From Marinagarivorans sp. (GTDB taxonomy: Bacteria > Pseudomonadota > Gammaproteobacteria > Pseudomonadales > Cellvibrionaceae), in the NCBI GenBank assembly GCA_028281865.1, contig JANQJB010000083.1, positions 1-64,000 on the forward strand: a stretch of DNA of 64,000 bases, in the 5' to 3' direction. Positions 27,169 through 36,962 of the stretch are shown piece by piece. The notes beneath the pieces are model-generated. The model worked only from the letters and a program-made list of their open reading frames with translations, ran no database searches and was not told the DNA's origin. A program made the position numbers and the translations under genes. Positions within the stretch are counted from its first letter, which is position 1. The number at the start of each line of letters is the position of its first letter.

Positions 27169-28296
27169 ATGTCCAGCGAACGTCTCTCAATAATGGTCGT
27201 GGACGACAACGCAGATAATCGCGACCTGCTAGAGGATATTTTTGAAGACGACTTTGATGTCACTTGCGTAGCTTCTGGTCAGGAATGCCTTGACGCCGCC
27301 GCAAAGGGTAAATATGACCTAGTTTTACTCGATATCAATATGCCGGGGATGGATGGCTACGAGGTGTGCAGACAACTTAAAGCAAACGTCGACACAGCAA
27401 TGATCCCTATAGTATTTGTATCAGCACTAGCATCGACCGAAGAACGTTTGCGCGGTTACGAAGTTGGTGCAGAAGACTATATAACAAAGCCCTTTAAAGA
27501 TCAGGAGATCGTAGATACCGTTGCAAAAGTAGTCGAACATCGATTAAAAACCATGGCTTTTGAAAAACAGAGCAAGGAAGCTATGTCAACCGCGTTTCAA
27601 GCGATGACGAATAGTGCAGAACTCGGCTACATAATTCAATATTTGCAAGGTAGCTACGAGAGCAAGACTATCGACGAACTCGCTGATAATTTACTCGCAA
27701 CAACACAAAATTTTGGCCTAAATTGTTGCTTGATGTTTCGTTGGCGGTATCAAAAAGATTTTTATGGCTGCGCAAATAATTCCATTGAAGCAAAAGTCTT
27801 GGACCGTTTCTGCGAAGGCGAACGTATTGTAAATTTTGGCGCACGAACACTCATTAACGACAATCACGTATCTCTGCTTATCAAGAACATGCCGCTAGAT
27901 AAACCTGAAGACTACGGCAGAATCAAAGATAATCTTACGGTTCTGGTTAGCGGGACAGAAGCACGCACAAAAGCCATAGAAATTGAAAATCAACTTGACG
28001 AAGAGCGCAAAGGTGGACTCCAAGCAATTTTGCTTAACAGTCAAGATAAGCTACAAGAAATTCACGCATTAATCGAAAAACAAGAGAGCAATACCCGTAG
28101 CGTCATCAATTCTATTTCAAGCCGAGTTGAAGATATTATTTTTAGTTTAGGCCTCGATGAGTCGCAAGAGCAAGTGATACTATCCGCCATTGACAGTGGC
28201 GTAGATGAACTCAATGTTCTTTCTCAATTTAGCGCAGAAATCGAACAGAGCTTCCATCGTTTTATAGGCGAGCTGGGCAGTCTTGCGGGGAACTAA
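27169..28296 (+). CDS. Response regulator with C-terminal sensor-like module
   Basis: Residues 6-125 form a complete receiver domain: Asp12-Asp13, phospho-acceptor Asp55 in LLDINMPGMDGYEV, and Lys in YITKPFK. The following region (about 140-275) is the same module found in the adjacent histidine kinase, recognisable by S-x-E-L-G-x-I-x-x-x-L-x-x-S-Y and, later, K-N-M-P-x-D-x-x-x-x-Y-G-R-x-x-D-N-L. The C-terminal 90 residues are helical and may form a coiled coil. There is no DNA-binding, GGDEF or other output domain. The ribosome site is GCAGGAGC before ATG 27169. It is the first gene of a two-gene operon; the kinase starts 24 bases after its stop. Confidence 0.9.
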   Translation: MSSERLSIMVVDDNADNRDLLEDIFEDDFDVTCVASGQECLDAAAKGKYDLVLLDINMPGMDGYEVCRQLKANVDTAMIPIVFVSALASTEERLRGYEVGAEDYITKPFKDQEIVDTVAKVVEHRLKTMAFEKQSKEAMSTAFQAMTNSAELGYIIQYLQGSYESKTIDELADNLLATTQNFGLNCCLMFRWRYQKDFYGCANNSIEAKVLDRFCEGERIVNFGARTLINDNHVSLLIKNMPLDKPEDYGRIKDNLTVLVSGTEARTKAIEIENQLDEERKGGLQAILLNSQDKLQEIHALIEKQESNTRSVINSISSRVEDIIFSLGLDESQEQVILSAIDSGVDELNVLSQFSAEIEQSFHRFIGELGSLAGN

Positions 28297-28320
28297 GACA
28301 CCTATGGATAATACTAATTT

Positions 28321-29916
28321 ATGAATGACGCTAGTATTTGTATCATTTCCAACTGCAATGACTCTTTTAACGAAAAAATAGTTTCGTTAATTGGCAATCA
28401 GTATTCTATTAAGTGTTATAGCCATCCGGATGAATTTATACCAGAGAAAATCGAAAAACCTCTATTAAAGCCTACAAATATTATTATTTTATGCGCTAGT
28501 GACTTTAGTATTGATGAAATAAATAAATTCATCGCATCAATTAAAGATAACGATAATACACAATTAAATGCTGTTTTATATATCGCAGATAAAAACATCT
28601 TGGAAACTATTTATAAAATAGTTTGTGAAGAGGATGATGTCCTTCTTAATTCATTTTCTGATTTAGAATTAACAAATAAACTCAAGCATATCTCGGAGCG
28701 AAGTAATTTATTTAAAAAACTCACACGCGATTTACAAGAAGCAAGTGATATAGCCTTGCTTTCAATGTCTCACAGTAGCGAGCTTGGGGAAATCTCACGA
28801 TTTATTTTGAAATCTTATAATTGCAAAAATTACGAGGAACTACTTGATATTCTTTTTGAAACAACAACCGTATTAGGTGTTCGTTGTAGCGCGCTCGTAA
28901 TTGTTGATGATACTGTTTGTGTACGCATTGATCCCGAAGCGAATACGCACGAAACACGCGAAAAAATGCTAAAGCAACATCAATTAAAACGCATTCAATC
29001 ATTAAAAAATGAAACTTATATCACCTATGCTCACGCATCCATATTGGTACATAATATGCCCGTTCAAGATGAACATCACTACGGTAGATTAATGGATAAT
29101 TTATCTGTTTTAGGCAATTGCTTTGAGGCCCGCGTGAAAGGTATTCACGCAGAAGAAGAGGCCGACGCCGCGAGCCGTGCTAAAACGATGTTTTTGGCGA
29201 CGATGTCACATGAATTGAGAACTCCAATGAATTCGGTTATTGGGTTTACCGAGCGGTTAATTAAAAAATTGGAAGGACGCTTAAACGAAAAGGAAAGTAA
29301 ACACTTGTTAGCAATAAAACGCAATGGCGATCATTTATTGAATATAATTAATGAAATTCTTGATATGTCAAAAATCGAAGTCGGCGCAATGGAGATTCAC
29401 CCCGAGGAAATCGACATTAACGATTCAGTGCTTTATGTATTTCAGCAATTGCAGCCTATTGCACAGAACAACAAGCTAGATTTTTCACTGTCGATTGCTG
29501 ATGACTCTATTGTTATTGAAGCTGATCGAAAACGCTTTATCCAAATTGTTATGAACCTAGTTTCGAATGCTATTAAATATACAGAAGAAGGATCGGTTTT
29601 GCTCTCAATTAGCAACACGGAAGACCATGAAATTGGTGAATGTATTTCTGTTTCCGTAACAGATACAGGCATAGGTATTAGCCAAGAAAATCAAGAAAAG
29701 TTATTTGGAAATTTTGTGCAAATTGATTCCGCACTCTCACGCCAAGTAGAAGGTACTGGCCTAGGGCTCGCCATTAGCATGGTATTTGCTAATATGCACG
29801 GTGGTCGTATTGATGTGCAAAGCGAGATTGGAAAAGGTAGCTGTTTTACACTATTAATGCCAAAAACTTTGGAAGAAAAAAATAAGAACAGAAGCCATTC
29901 GATAAATACGCTTTAA
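28321..29916 (+). CDS. Soluble sensor histidine kinase with degenerate receiver and shared sensor module
   Basis: The C-terminal half is a standard kinase: phospho-acceptor His297 in MSHELRTPMNSVIGF, then an ATPase domain with N box MNLVSNAIKYT, G1 box VTDTGIGI and G2 box GTGLGLAIS. The N-terminal 125 residues look like a receiver fold but lack the phospho-acceptor Asp (the equivalent position reads IILCASDF), so it is probably a pseudo-receiver. Residues about 140-285 are homologous to the second module of the neighbouring response regulator (SSELGEISRFILKSYNCK; VHNMPVQDEHHYGRLMDNL). No membrane helix is present, so the kinase is cytoplasmic. The order of domains suggests it arose by duplication of the upstream gene followed by fusion to a kinase core. 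Confidence 0.92.
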   Translation: MNDASICIISNCNDSFNEKIVSLIGNQYSIKCYSHPDEFIPEKIEKPLLKPTNIIILCASDFSIDEINKFIASIKDNDNTQLNAVLYIADKNILETIYKIVCEEDDVLLNSFSDLELTNKLKHISERSNLFKKLTRDLQEASDIALLSMSHSSELGEISRFILKSYNCKNYEELLDILFETTTVLGVRCSALVIVDDTVCVRIDPEANTHETREKMLKQHQLKRIQSLKNETYITYAHASILVHNMPVQDEHHYGRLMDNLSVLGNCFEARVKGIHAEEEADAASRAKTMFLATMSHELRTPMNSVIGFTERLIKKLEGRLNEKESKHLLAIKRNGDHLLNIINEILDMSKIEVGAMEIHPEEIDINDSVLYVFQQLQPIAQNNKLDFSLSIADDSIVIEADRKRFIQIVMNLVSNAIKYTEEGSVLLSISNTEDHEIGECISVSVTDTGIGISQENQEKLFGNFVQIDSALSRQVEGTGLGLAISMVFANMHGGRIDVQSEIGKGSCFTLLMPKTLEEKNKNRSHSINTL

Positions 29917-30008
29917 GTTTTTATTTATGACCTATTTGACAGAAGGGTCGCGCGCTATTGAAGTCTCGAATGGCTTGTGCTGATAAAAGGCACTTTTCAC
30001 CGACAATT

Positions 30009-32069
30009 TTAAAATTGATAGCTTAGAGAAACTCTAATCGTGCGCGGCTCAATCACATGATAATGAATGTCTTCAGTCTCTGATCCTGGGGCTTCACTAG
30101 ATAAACGTGAGGCATAATAGTAATCAATATCGTGGTCATTACTATCGCTAAGGTTCAGAATATCTGCTTTCACATTCCAATCTGCCCTTCGGTAGCCCGC
30201 ACGTAAATTAAATAGGGTGCTTGCATCAGATTTTACAGATCCATCTTCAATAAGCGGTCGCTCACCAAAATGCCTCACCCTTAAACTACCATACCAACCC
30301 TCGGTAAAATTAACGTTCAGGCCTGTTTGAAACACAGTCTCAATCGCGCCAGGTATTTCATTGCCTTCTGGTGCTGAGTCACTAAACTCAGCGTCGGTGT
30401 AGCCGTATTCAATATCCATGCTTAAATAATCTGTAAACTGATAGTACATCGTTAACTCCAGACCAGAGCGCTCAGAACCGCGGCTAGCTTCCGTGTTGCC
30501 GGCATCGCCAACGAACAATAATTCACTGTCTACTTCCAGAGCCCATAAGGCGACTGATGCGTTAATCCGATTCGTAACAAAACCGCGCAAGCCTGTCTCG
30601 TAGCCGAATGATTTCACTAAAGGGTCCACTGCATCTACAGCATTGCCGTCAGATGGGTCGACTTGAATTGTAGTGCCACGCGCATCATTAGAGTGAAAAC
30701 CTTGACCAGCGGAAACATAGCCCTCCCACTCGTTGTGAAAGGTGTAAATCAAGCTCGACTTGATCGACACAAGGTCGTCGTTAGCATTGCCGGTATTTGC
30801 ACTTAAATCGACGTTATTTGTGTTGGTGCCTACTTGGTCATCGACGCTAAAATCGTAGTAGTCATAACGTACACCCACAACACTGCTCAGGTGATCGGTC
30901 CAAGCAATGCGATTTTCCCAAAATAAGCCGATGCTCGACTGTTCTACTTCATCGCTACGAACGACGCCTAATCGGCTTCGAGCTTGTGTGCGATATAGGC
31001 CAACTTCATCGATATCGTCCACACGCAGCTCGGCGCCAAATCGATTACTCATCCTTTTCCCCGCGAGTAGGTTGCCCGTGTGCAAATAGCTGAGCCGTCC
31101 ACCATAGATATTCCGCTCGTCGACCTGTTCAAATTGATCACCACTGATAGGATCATCCAAGAAATAAGTAAAGTTGGACCAGAGATTCAACGAATAATCG
31201 ATGAAATAAGCAGAACCTTCCCAAGCACCTCGTTTCCAATTCGCGTTGATGCTGTAGCGACTGCTCTCACCGCCGACGCTCTCATCGATGGAACCCAACT
31301 CATCGATAATTCCTTGCTCTACGGCACGGGAAGGAATTTGATCGGCACTGTTCCAGCTGTTGTCGTAGGCCATAAACGACAGCGTAAAGTAACCACCTTT
31401 AAAGGAGTTCGTGTGCTTTGCTAATACGTTGATTTTATCAAGGTCTTCCTCAATATCTGTCCAGGGGCCATCGTAACGAGTGCCCTCTAGGGCAAATATA
31501 AATTCTCCCCCAGCCAAAGCGATACTATCCATTGCAAGTAGCCGGTAATACGAGTCTTGGCCTACAGAGCCCTCTACCAAACCGCGCTCAATGTTTTTGC
31601 TTGTCGTAATCTCAGTACTACCCGCACCACTAAAGTCACCGACATCTGCATAATAAGCGCCTTTTTTATAGGCAAGTTGCGATACGGTCTCAGGTATTAA
31701 GAAATTAATATCCGTATAACCCTGACCATGACCGTGAGTCCTCATATTTACTGGCATTCCATCAACGTGGGTCGAAAAGTCTGTGCCATGGTCTAAATTA
31801 AAGCCACGTAAAAAATATTGATTTGCCTTGCCTGTACCACTGTGTTGTGTCGCAACCATACCAGGAATAAGTTCCAGTACTTCACCTGTGCGCAACAAGG
31901 GGCGAAGTTCAATTTCTTTTTGTCCAACCACCCCTTCAGAGGCCGAAACGGCCTCACCAAGCAGATTCGTTTGGCGACCTTCGACGATAACGGTTTCGAT
32001 GTTCTGGTGTGCAACGACAGCCTGACTTGTAAAGGTCATCAATAGGCAGATTTTCAGCCTTCCTATCAT
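30009..32069 (-). CDS. TonB-dependent outer-membrane receptor
   Basis: The 686-residue protein has a signal peptide (ending VVAHQ), a plug domain (IETVIVEGRQ as a TonB-box-like start, then VLELIPGMVATQHSGTGKANQYFLRGFNLDHGTDF) and a 22-strand-type barrel that ends VSLSYQF with the terminal Phe required for outer-membrane insertion. Such receptors import metal chelates, vitamins or oligosaccharides with energy from TonB-ExbBD. The plug motif HGHGQGYTDINFLIPE is rich in His, and a metal or metal-chelate substrate is possible. The gene diverges from a BlaI/M56 pair with a palindrome between them, so it may be repressed by that BlaI-like protein (inferred). Confidence 0.94.
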   Translation of the reverse strand: MIGRLKICLLMTFTSQAVVAHQNIETVIVEGRQTNLLGEAVSASEGVVGQKEIELRPLLRTGEVLELIPGMVATQHSGTGKANQYFLRGFNLDHGTDFSTHVDGMPVNMRTHGHGQGYTDINFLIPETVSQLAYKKGAYYADVGDFSGAGSTEITTSKNIERGLVEGSVGQDSYYRLLAMDSIALAGGEFIFALEGTRYDGPWTDIEEDLDKINVLAKHTNSFKGGYFTLSFMAYDNSWNSADQIPSRAVEQGIIDELGSIDESVGGESSRYSINANWKRGAWEGSAYFIDYSLNLWSNFTYFLDDPISGDQFEQVDERNIYGGRLSYLHTGNLLAGKRMSNRFGAELRVDDIDEVGLYRTQARSRLGVVRSDEVEQSSIGLFWENRIAWTDHLSSVVGVRYDYYDFSVDDQVGTNTNNVDLSANTGNANDDLVSIKSSLIYTFHNEWEGYVSAGQGFHSNDARGTTIQVDPSDGNAVDAVDPLVKSFGYETGLRGFVTNRINASVALWALEVDSELLFVGDAGNTEASRGSERSGLELTMYYQFTDYLSMDIEYGYTDAEFSDSAPEGNEIPGAIETVFQTGLNVNFTEGWYGSLRVRHFGERPLIEDGSVKSDASTLFNLRAGYRRADWNVKADILNLSDSNDHDIDYYYASRLSSEAPGSETEDIHYHVIEPRTIRVSLSYQF

Positions 32070-32129
32070 CGGTATTTCCCCTTTTTTGTCTCACTCAAGT
32101 TAAAATGTCTGGCCCGTAATATGGCGGGC

Positions 32130-32149
32130 GGATAATATGCGTATTATCC
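32130..32149. promoter_or_regulatory. Palindromic candidate operator for the BlaI-like repressor
   Basis: Perfect 8-base arms GGATAATA (32130-32137) and TATTATCC (32142-32149) flank four bases, in the 115-base gap between divergent TonB-receptor and blaI-like genes. A partial repeat, CGATAATAGG, occurs at 32166-32175. Dimeric BlaI/MecI proteins bind such dyads, but binding here is not shown. Confidence 0.6.
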
Positions 32150-32184
32150 AGGACGTTCTGAAAACCGATAATAGGTAGGCTTTT

Positions 32185-32637
32185 GTGAATCACTTGACCA
32201 ACAAGCTAGGTCAATTTTTAAGCGGGTTGTCCGCGAGCCCTAGAGTTCCAGCTCTCGGTGAAAGAGAGTTAGAAGTTATGAAGATTCTATGGCAAGGCAA
32301 TGCACTCTCTGCCAAACAGGTATTGCTCAGCATTGCCGATAATGAGTTGAGTTTGAGCACCATGCAAAGCACACTGGAGCGTTTGCACAGGAAAAAATTA
32401 TTGCAGCGAGAAAAAGTGGGGAGATTTTTCGTTTACCAGGCGTCTGTGACTCGCGCTCAAATAATTAGCCAGTTACTGGGAGATATTACTGAACAAATTT
32501 GTGATGGAGATGTGACACCTTTGGTTTCCGGATTCACCAATTTTTATAGTGAAAAATCATCCAACCCAGATTTAGAAAACCCCAGCAAGATAAAAAATCC
32601 ACCTTCCGGTGGTAGCGATGATGAACCTACTGGTTAA
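32185..32637 (+). CDS. BlaI/MecI-family transcriptional repressor
   Basis: The 150-residue protein contains the winged-helix BlaI/MecI domain at about residues 20-95: LGERELEVMKILWQGNALSAKQVLLSI, the recognition helix region STMQSTLERLHRKKLL, and GRFFVYQA. The C-terminal tail is shorter and polar. The start is GTG 32185, preceded by AGGTAGG at 5 bases. Family members repress target genes until cleaved by or released through an M56 metallopeptidase. The M56 gene overlaps its last bases, the classic coupling. The likely targets are its own operon and the divergent TonB receptor. Confidence 0.93.
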   Translation: MNHLTNKLGQFLSGLSASPRVPALGERELEVMKILWQGNALSAKQVLLSIADNELSLSTMQSTLERLHRKKLLQREKVGRFFVYQASVTRAQIISQLLGDITEQICDGDVTPLVSGFTNFYSEKSSNPDLENPSKIKNPPSGGSDDEPTG

Positions 32638-33583
32638 TTTTCTTTACTACGTAAGTAGCTGGGTCTTTTTTTTCGTGGCCCTCTCGTGGCTTATTGCGAA
32701 CCTCTATCCGCTAATGTCGCGTATGCTTGTTAAAGTGAACGCGGAACAAGCTGCGTTTTGCATTCTATTGTATGGCCTTCTCGCACCTGTAGCCGCCTCG
32801 GTTGCCTTAATAGTTTTGTCATTACCCGATTTTGCATTTTCATTTATTGCGGACCACTGTCACGATCTCGATTGTGCCCCTCATAGGCTTCAAGTGACAT
32901 TAACTACGGTGCAAGCCGTCACGATAGTATCTATTTTGCTTAGCTTATTAATTGGCGTTTGCGCGATGATAGCACTGCAATTGTTTTCCAGCCGGAACAA
33001 GCTTAAGACACTGAATGGTCTAGCTGAATCTACATCGTCAGCTTATAAGGTTTTGGATAGTAAGGCTGCGCTGGCATGGTGTTCCGGGCTATTTAATCCA
33101 AAGATATTTATTTCGCGGCGCCTTACAGAGACGCTTACCAAAGAACAAATGCAAATAGTTTTAGCGCACGAGTATGCGCACGTTAGGCGCAAAGACAATC
33201 TACGCAAATGGGTAATACATTGGGTCACCATTGCCTGGACCAAACGCTACAGAATACGAATTAGGCAGGACCTCTCAGACTATACTGAACAAGTTTGCGA
33301 CTTGGAGGCAATGCGGTCTCAGCAAGAAACGTTTGGCATTACAGCTGTGATGGAGACATTAAAAAAGTGCTACACACTAGCTGATAAAAATGAGAATAAC
33401 GAAAGAGCAGATGATTATATAGTTCGTGCTCAAATGTTAAAAAGAGCTTGGGAATCACGAAGTGCTAGCAGTAAAACTTTTACTCACTGGGTTCCGACAG
33501 TATTTATGAGTAGTCTATGGTTAATAGCCGTAATTTTAACTGTCCACGTCGGTCACCCAATATTGGAATGGATGGCAGCGTAA
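32618..33583 (+). CDS. M56-family (BlaR1-like) membrane metallopeptidase
   Basis: This protein of about 321 residues has four or so membrane helices and the zinc-binding HEYAH (HExxH) motif in VLAHEYAHVRRKDNLRKW, with the expected downstream acidic segment TEQVCDLEAM. It ends with one more membrane helix. It lacks the large extracellular penicillin-binding sensor domain of BlaR1, so the signal it detects must act differently. The gene overlaps the end of the BlaI-like gene by about 20 bases. Starts at ATG 32618 or ATG 32621 are equivalent; a GTG at 32609 is less likely. It probably inactivates the BlaI-like repressor on signal. Confidence 0.9.
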   Translation: MMNLLVNFLYYVSSWVFFFVALSWLIANLYPLMSRMLVKVNAEQAAFCILLYGLLAPVAASVALIVLSLPDFAFSFIADHCHDLDCAPHRLQVTLTTVQAVTIVSILLSLLIGVCAMIALQLFSSRNKLKTLNGLAESTSSAYKVLDSKAALAWCSGLFNPKIFISRRLTETLTKEQMQIVLAHEYAHVRRKDNLRKWVIHWVTIAWTKRYRIRIRQDLSDYTEQVCDLEAMRSQQETFGITAVMETLKKCYTLADKNENNERADDYIVRAQMLKRAWESRSASSKTFTHWVPTVFMSSLWLIAVILTVHVGHPILEWMAA

Positions 33584-33844
33584 TTTTAGCCGTTAACACG
33601 TGGTTAAACCGCAGAAACAAAATAAAATAAACCTGAAGAACGGTTTCCAAAGTTTGGATATCAAATTATACGATTTATTCAATGAACCCAAGCATATTCT
33701 CCACATTCAACTACGATAGCTTTCGTTACCAGTCAAAATTCATAATTTCAAGTTTTATATAAAACCATATTTTGTCGATATGAATATTTTGGCGTTGCGT
33801 GGCAACTGCCGTTGACAAACAATCCGTTAAACATCAAAAATTAA

Positions 33845-36800
33845 CTAGTGAAAATCTCGCGACTTAATTGCAAAACGCTCCAACCTAGCAGAATAATCTA
33901 AAATCCTACCTGCAATAATATGAATAACAGATTGCTCCGTTTCAAGCCGACCATTAATGACCAACAACTTACCTGTTAGTAACTCCTGACGAAATAGTTC
34001 TTGTGTTGCTTTCCACACAATAATATTAATATTACCTGTTTCATCTTCAAGCGTTAAAAATAAAGTGCCTTTAGCTGTGCCTGGCCGTTGACGCCCCGTT
34101 ACTAATCCTGCTACGCGAACAAAACGCTTATTACCAACTGATTTTAATTGCGCTTGCTGTTTACAACGATTAAAAGGATATTCATGACGAAGCAAGGCCA
34201 TGACATGCGGACGCAACGAATGGCCTAGCATTTCGTAATCGCTGACAATATTCTCTTCCAAGTTGGGTTTGGGTGTCCACAGTGATGATTTTTCAGATAT
34301 TTTATTTAATTCGCTTTTACTTAATAGCGGACGTGGTTCTTGAACAGCAACAGCTCCCCATAAGGCTTGATGACGTTTTCCGCTAATATTGGCTAATGCA
34401 TCAGCCGCTGCCAAAATCGACACTTCATTTTTCGATAGTTGTGCACGATAAGCGAGCTCATCAATTGCGTCGTAGCGCTCTATTTTCCTACTTTCGACAA
34501 TGCGCATAGCCGCTTCTTTGTCCAGCGAGTTAATTCGACAAAAACCCAAGCGAACACCCCATTGCTGGTTAAATTTTTCAATTTTATTTTCGTAATCGCT
34601 ATGATTAACATCGACAGCTAATATCGGTACATTATGGCGCTGTGCATCTTGGAGCAACTGTGAGGGTGAATAAAAGCCCATTGGCTGGCTATTAAGTAGA
34701 GCACAATAAAACGCTGCTGGATGATGGCATTTAAACCATGAAGAGGCATAACACAATAAAGCAAAACTCGCTGAATGCGATTCGGGAAACCCATAACCAC
34801 CAAAGCCCTTAATTTGACGAAATAAACGCTCGGCAAAATCTAATGAATAATCGTTATCGAGCATGCCATTAATAAATTTTTCTTCAAACTGTAATAAATT
34901 TCCATTTTTGCCCCAACTTGCCATGGCGCGCCGCAGCTGATCTGCTTCACCACCGGTAAAACCGGCGGCAACCATTGCTAAGCGAATAGCTTGTTCTTGA
35001 AAAATAGGTATGCCTAGCGTTCGATCCAATACACTTTTTATCGCATCATTTTCATAGGTGATCGGTTCTAGACCATCGCGGCGCCGCAAATAAGGGTGTA
35101 CCATATCACCCTGTATCGGTCCGGGACGAACAATTGCAATTTCGATCACTAGGTCATAAAAGTTCTGCGGTTTTAAACGCGGCAACATTGACATTTGCGC
35201 ACGCGACTCCACCTGAAACACACCTAAACTATCACCCGTACTTAACATATCGTAGGTTGCTTTATCTTCGCGAGGGATAGTTTGCATCGATTTAATACTT
35301 GGCTCATATTGATTCACATACTCAATACATTGGCGCAAAGCCGTCAACATGCCCAAGGCTAAAACATCTACTTTTAATAAACCCACCGCCTCTAGATCTT
35401 CTTTATCCCACTGAATTACAGTACGATCAGGCATACTGGCATTCTCCATCGGGACTAAGTCACTCACCTTATCCTGCGTAATTACAAAACCACCAACATG
35501 CTGCGATAAGTGACGAGGAAAACCCAAAATTTGATTAACCAATTGATAAAATAACAACATAGTTTTTTGCTGGTATTGCAAACCAGCGGATTCAATACGT
35601 TTTTTTAAATCACCTTTTCTATCCCACCAGGCTAATGATTTTGCCAGATGATCAATTAAAGCCGTATCCAAGCCTAAAGCCTTACCAATATCACGCACTG
35701 CACTTCGCGAACGATAAGTAACGACCGAGGCCGCTAGTGCGGCGTGTTGGCGTGTATATTTTCGATAGATATATTGAATCACTTCTTCACGGCGCTGGTG
35801 CTCAAAATCAACATCGATATCTGGTGGTTCGTTGCGCTCTTTAGAAATAAAGCGCTCAAAGAGTACATTGATCTGGCCAGGGGCTATTTCAGTAACAAAC
35901 AAGCAATAACATACAACTGAATTGGCTGCAGAACCTCTTCCTTGACATAAAATATTTTGGCTACGTGCATAACGCACAACATCGTGTACAGTTAAAAAAT
36001 AATATTCATAGTGCATTTCCTCAATTAATTGTAATTCTTTTTCAATAAGCGCCCGTACTTCTGCATTCTCTCCCTCAGGCCAACGCTCCTTACAACCCTC
36101 TTCCACCAAATTACGCAGATATTCGATAGGCACTAAGCCTTGCGGTACAAGCTCTTCGGGATATTGATAACGCAATTCATTTAATGAAAAATTACATTGA
36201 TCTGCCAAATAATTTGACTGAGCAATTAACTCGTGATCGTAAAGTCGATACAAACTATCGCAGCTTTTTAAAAAACATTCGGAATTTTTTGCAACACTTG
36301 CACCTAACTCTTCAATAGAACAATTATTTTTAATTGCACATACAGAATCCAGTAGCATTTTTCGGCTCTTGGAGTGCATCGTGACTGTTGGCAGAGCTAA
36401 CAATGGGATATGATAATTTTCTGAAACTTGATACCATTTTCGGAGAAAGTATGGCTCGTAATTCTGATACTGCTCATTCACACCTAACCATAAACGTTTT
36501 TTAAATGCTGATGCTAATTCCTTAGCAAAAAAGTCTATATTTTTTAATTCAACATCCATTCGCCAAATAAGCAGGCAAGTTTGCAAGCGAAAACGCAAAT
36601 CCTCTAAATGTGCTTCATACTCTCCTTTTTCTGCTCGCCTTCGAGCCAGTGTAATAAATCCTGATAACTCTGCATAAGCTTTACGATCTGGAGCAATAGC
36701 AACTAAACGACAACCATTCGATAAAACAAATTCACTACCAATAATCAATTTTATATCACGGCTTTTCGTCGCAATATAAGCTTTAACAATACCCGCTAAT

Positions 36801-36925
36801 GAACACTCATCTGTAATGGCAATAGCCTTATAACCCAAATCAGCTGCGCGCATAACGTACTCTTGCGGATGAGATGCACCCGTTAGAAAAGAGTAATTAG
36901 TTGTGCAGTGAAGTTGCGAATACAT
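33845..36925 (-). CDS. dnaE2: Error-prone DNA polymerase III alpha subunit DnaE2 (ImuC)
   Basis: DnaE2 extends DNA synthesis across lesions together with ImuA and ImuB, raising mutation under DNA damage. The 1026-residue protein has the N-terminal PHP domain (YSQLHCTTNYSFLTGASHP; AIAITDECSLAG), the polymerase core with CQGRGSAANSVVCYCL and PPDIDVDFEHQRREEV holding the catalytic acidic residues, the helix-hairpin-helix region, and a C-terminal OB fold (RFVRVAGLVTGRQRPGTAKG). Length fits the DnaE2 group rather than the replicative DnaE. It is downstream of imuB but separated by about 700 bases of structured repeats, so it may have its own promoter. No LexA box lies immediately upstream. Confidence 0.96.
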   Translation of the reverse strand: MYSQLHCTTNYSFLTGASHPQEYVMRAADLGYKAIAITDECSLAGIVKAYIATKSRDIKLIIGSEFVLSNGCRLVAIAPDRKAYAELSGFITLARRRAEKGEYEAHLEDLRFRLQTCLLIWRMDVELKNIDFFAKELASAFKKRLWLGVNEQYQNYEPYFLRKWYQVSENYHIPLLALPTVTMHSKSRKMLLDSVCAIKNNCSIEELGASVAKNSECFLKSCDSLYRLYDHELIAQSNYLADQCNFSLNELRYQYPEELVPQGLVPIEYLRNLVEEGCKERWPEGENAEVRALIEKELQLIEEMHYEYYFLTVHDVVRYARSQNILCQGRGSAANSVVCYCLFVTEIAPGQINVLFERFISKERNEPPDIDVDFEHQRREEVIQYIYRKYTRQHAALAASVVTYRSRSAVRDIGKALGLDTALIDHLAKSLAWWDRKGDLKKRIESAGLQYQQKTMLLFYQLVNQILGFPRHLSQHVGGFVITQDKVSDLVPMENASMPDRTVIQWDKEDLEAVGLLKVDVLALGMLTALRQCIEYVNQYEPSIKSMQTIPREDKATYDMLSTGDSLGVFQVESRAQMSMLPRLKPQNFYDLVIEIAIVRPGPIQGDMVHPYLRRRDGLEPITYENDAIKSVLDRTLGIPIFQEQAIRLAMVAAGFTGGEADQLRRAMASWGKNGNLLQFEEKFINGMLDNDYSLDFAERLFRQIKGFGGYGFPESHSASFALLCYASSWFKCHHPAAFYCALLNSQPMGFYSPSQLLQDAQRHNVPILAVDVNHSDYENKIEKFNQQWGVRLGFCRINSLDKEAAMRIVESRKIERYDAIDELAYRAQLSKNEVSILAAADALANISGKRHQALWGAVAVQEPRPLLSKSELNKISEKSSLWTPKPNLEENIVSDYEMLGHSLRPHVMALLRHEYPFNRCKQQAQLKSVGNKRFVRVAGLVTGRQRPGTAKGTLFLTLEDETGNINIIVWKATQELFRQELLTGKLLVINGRLETEQSVIHIIAGRILDYSARLERFAIKSRDFH

Positions 36926-36962
36926 AATGATTTATCTCTCTACAAAAATAAGGGCCAAAATT

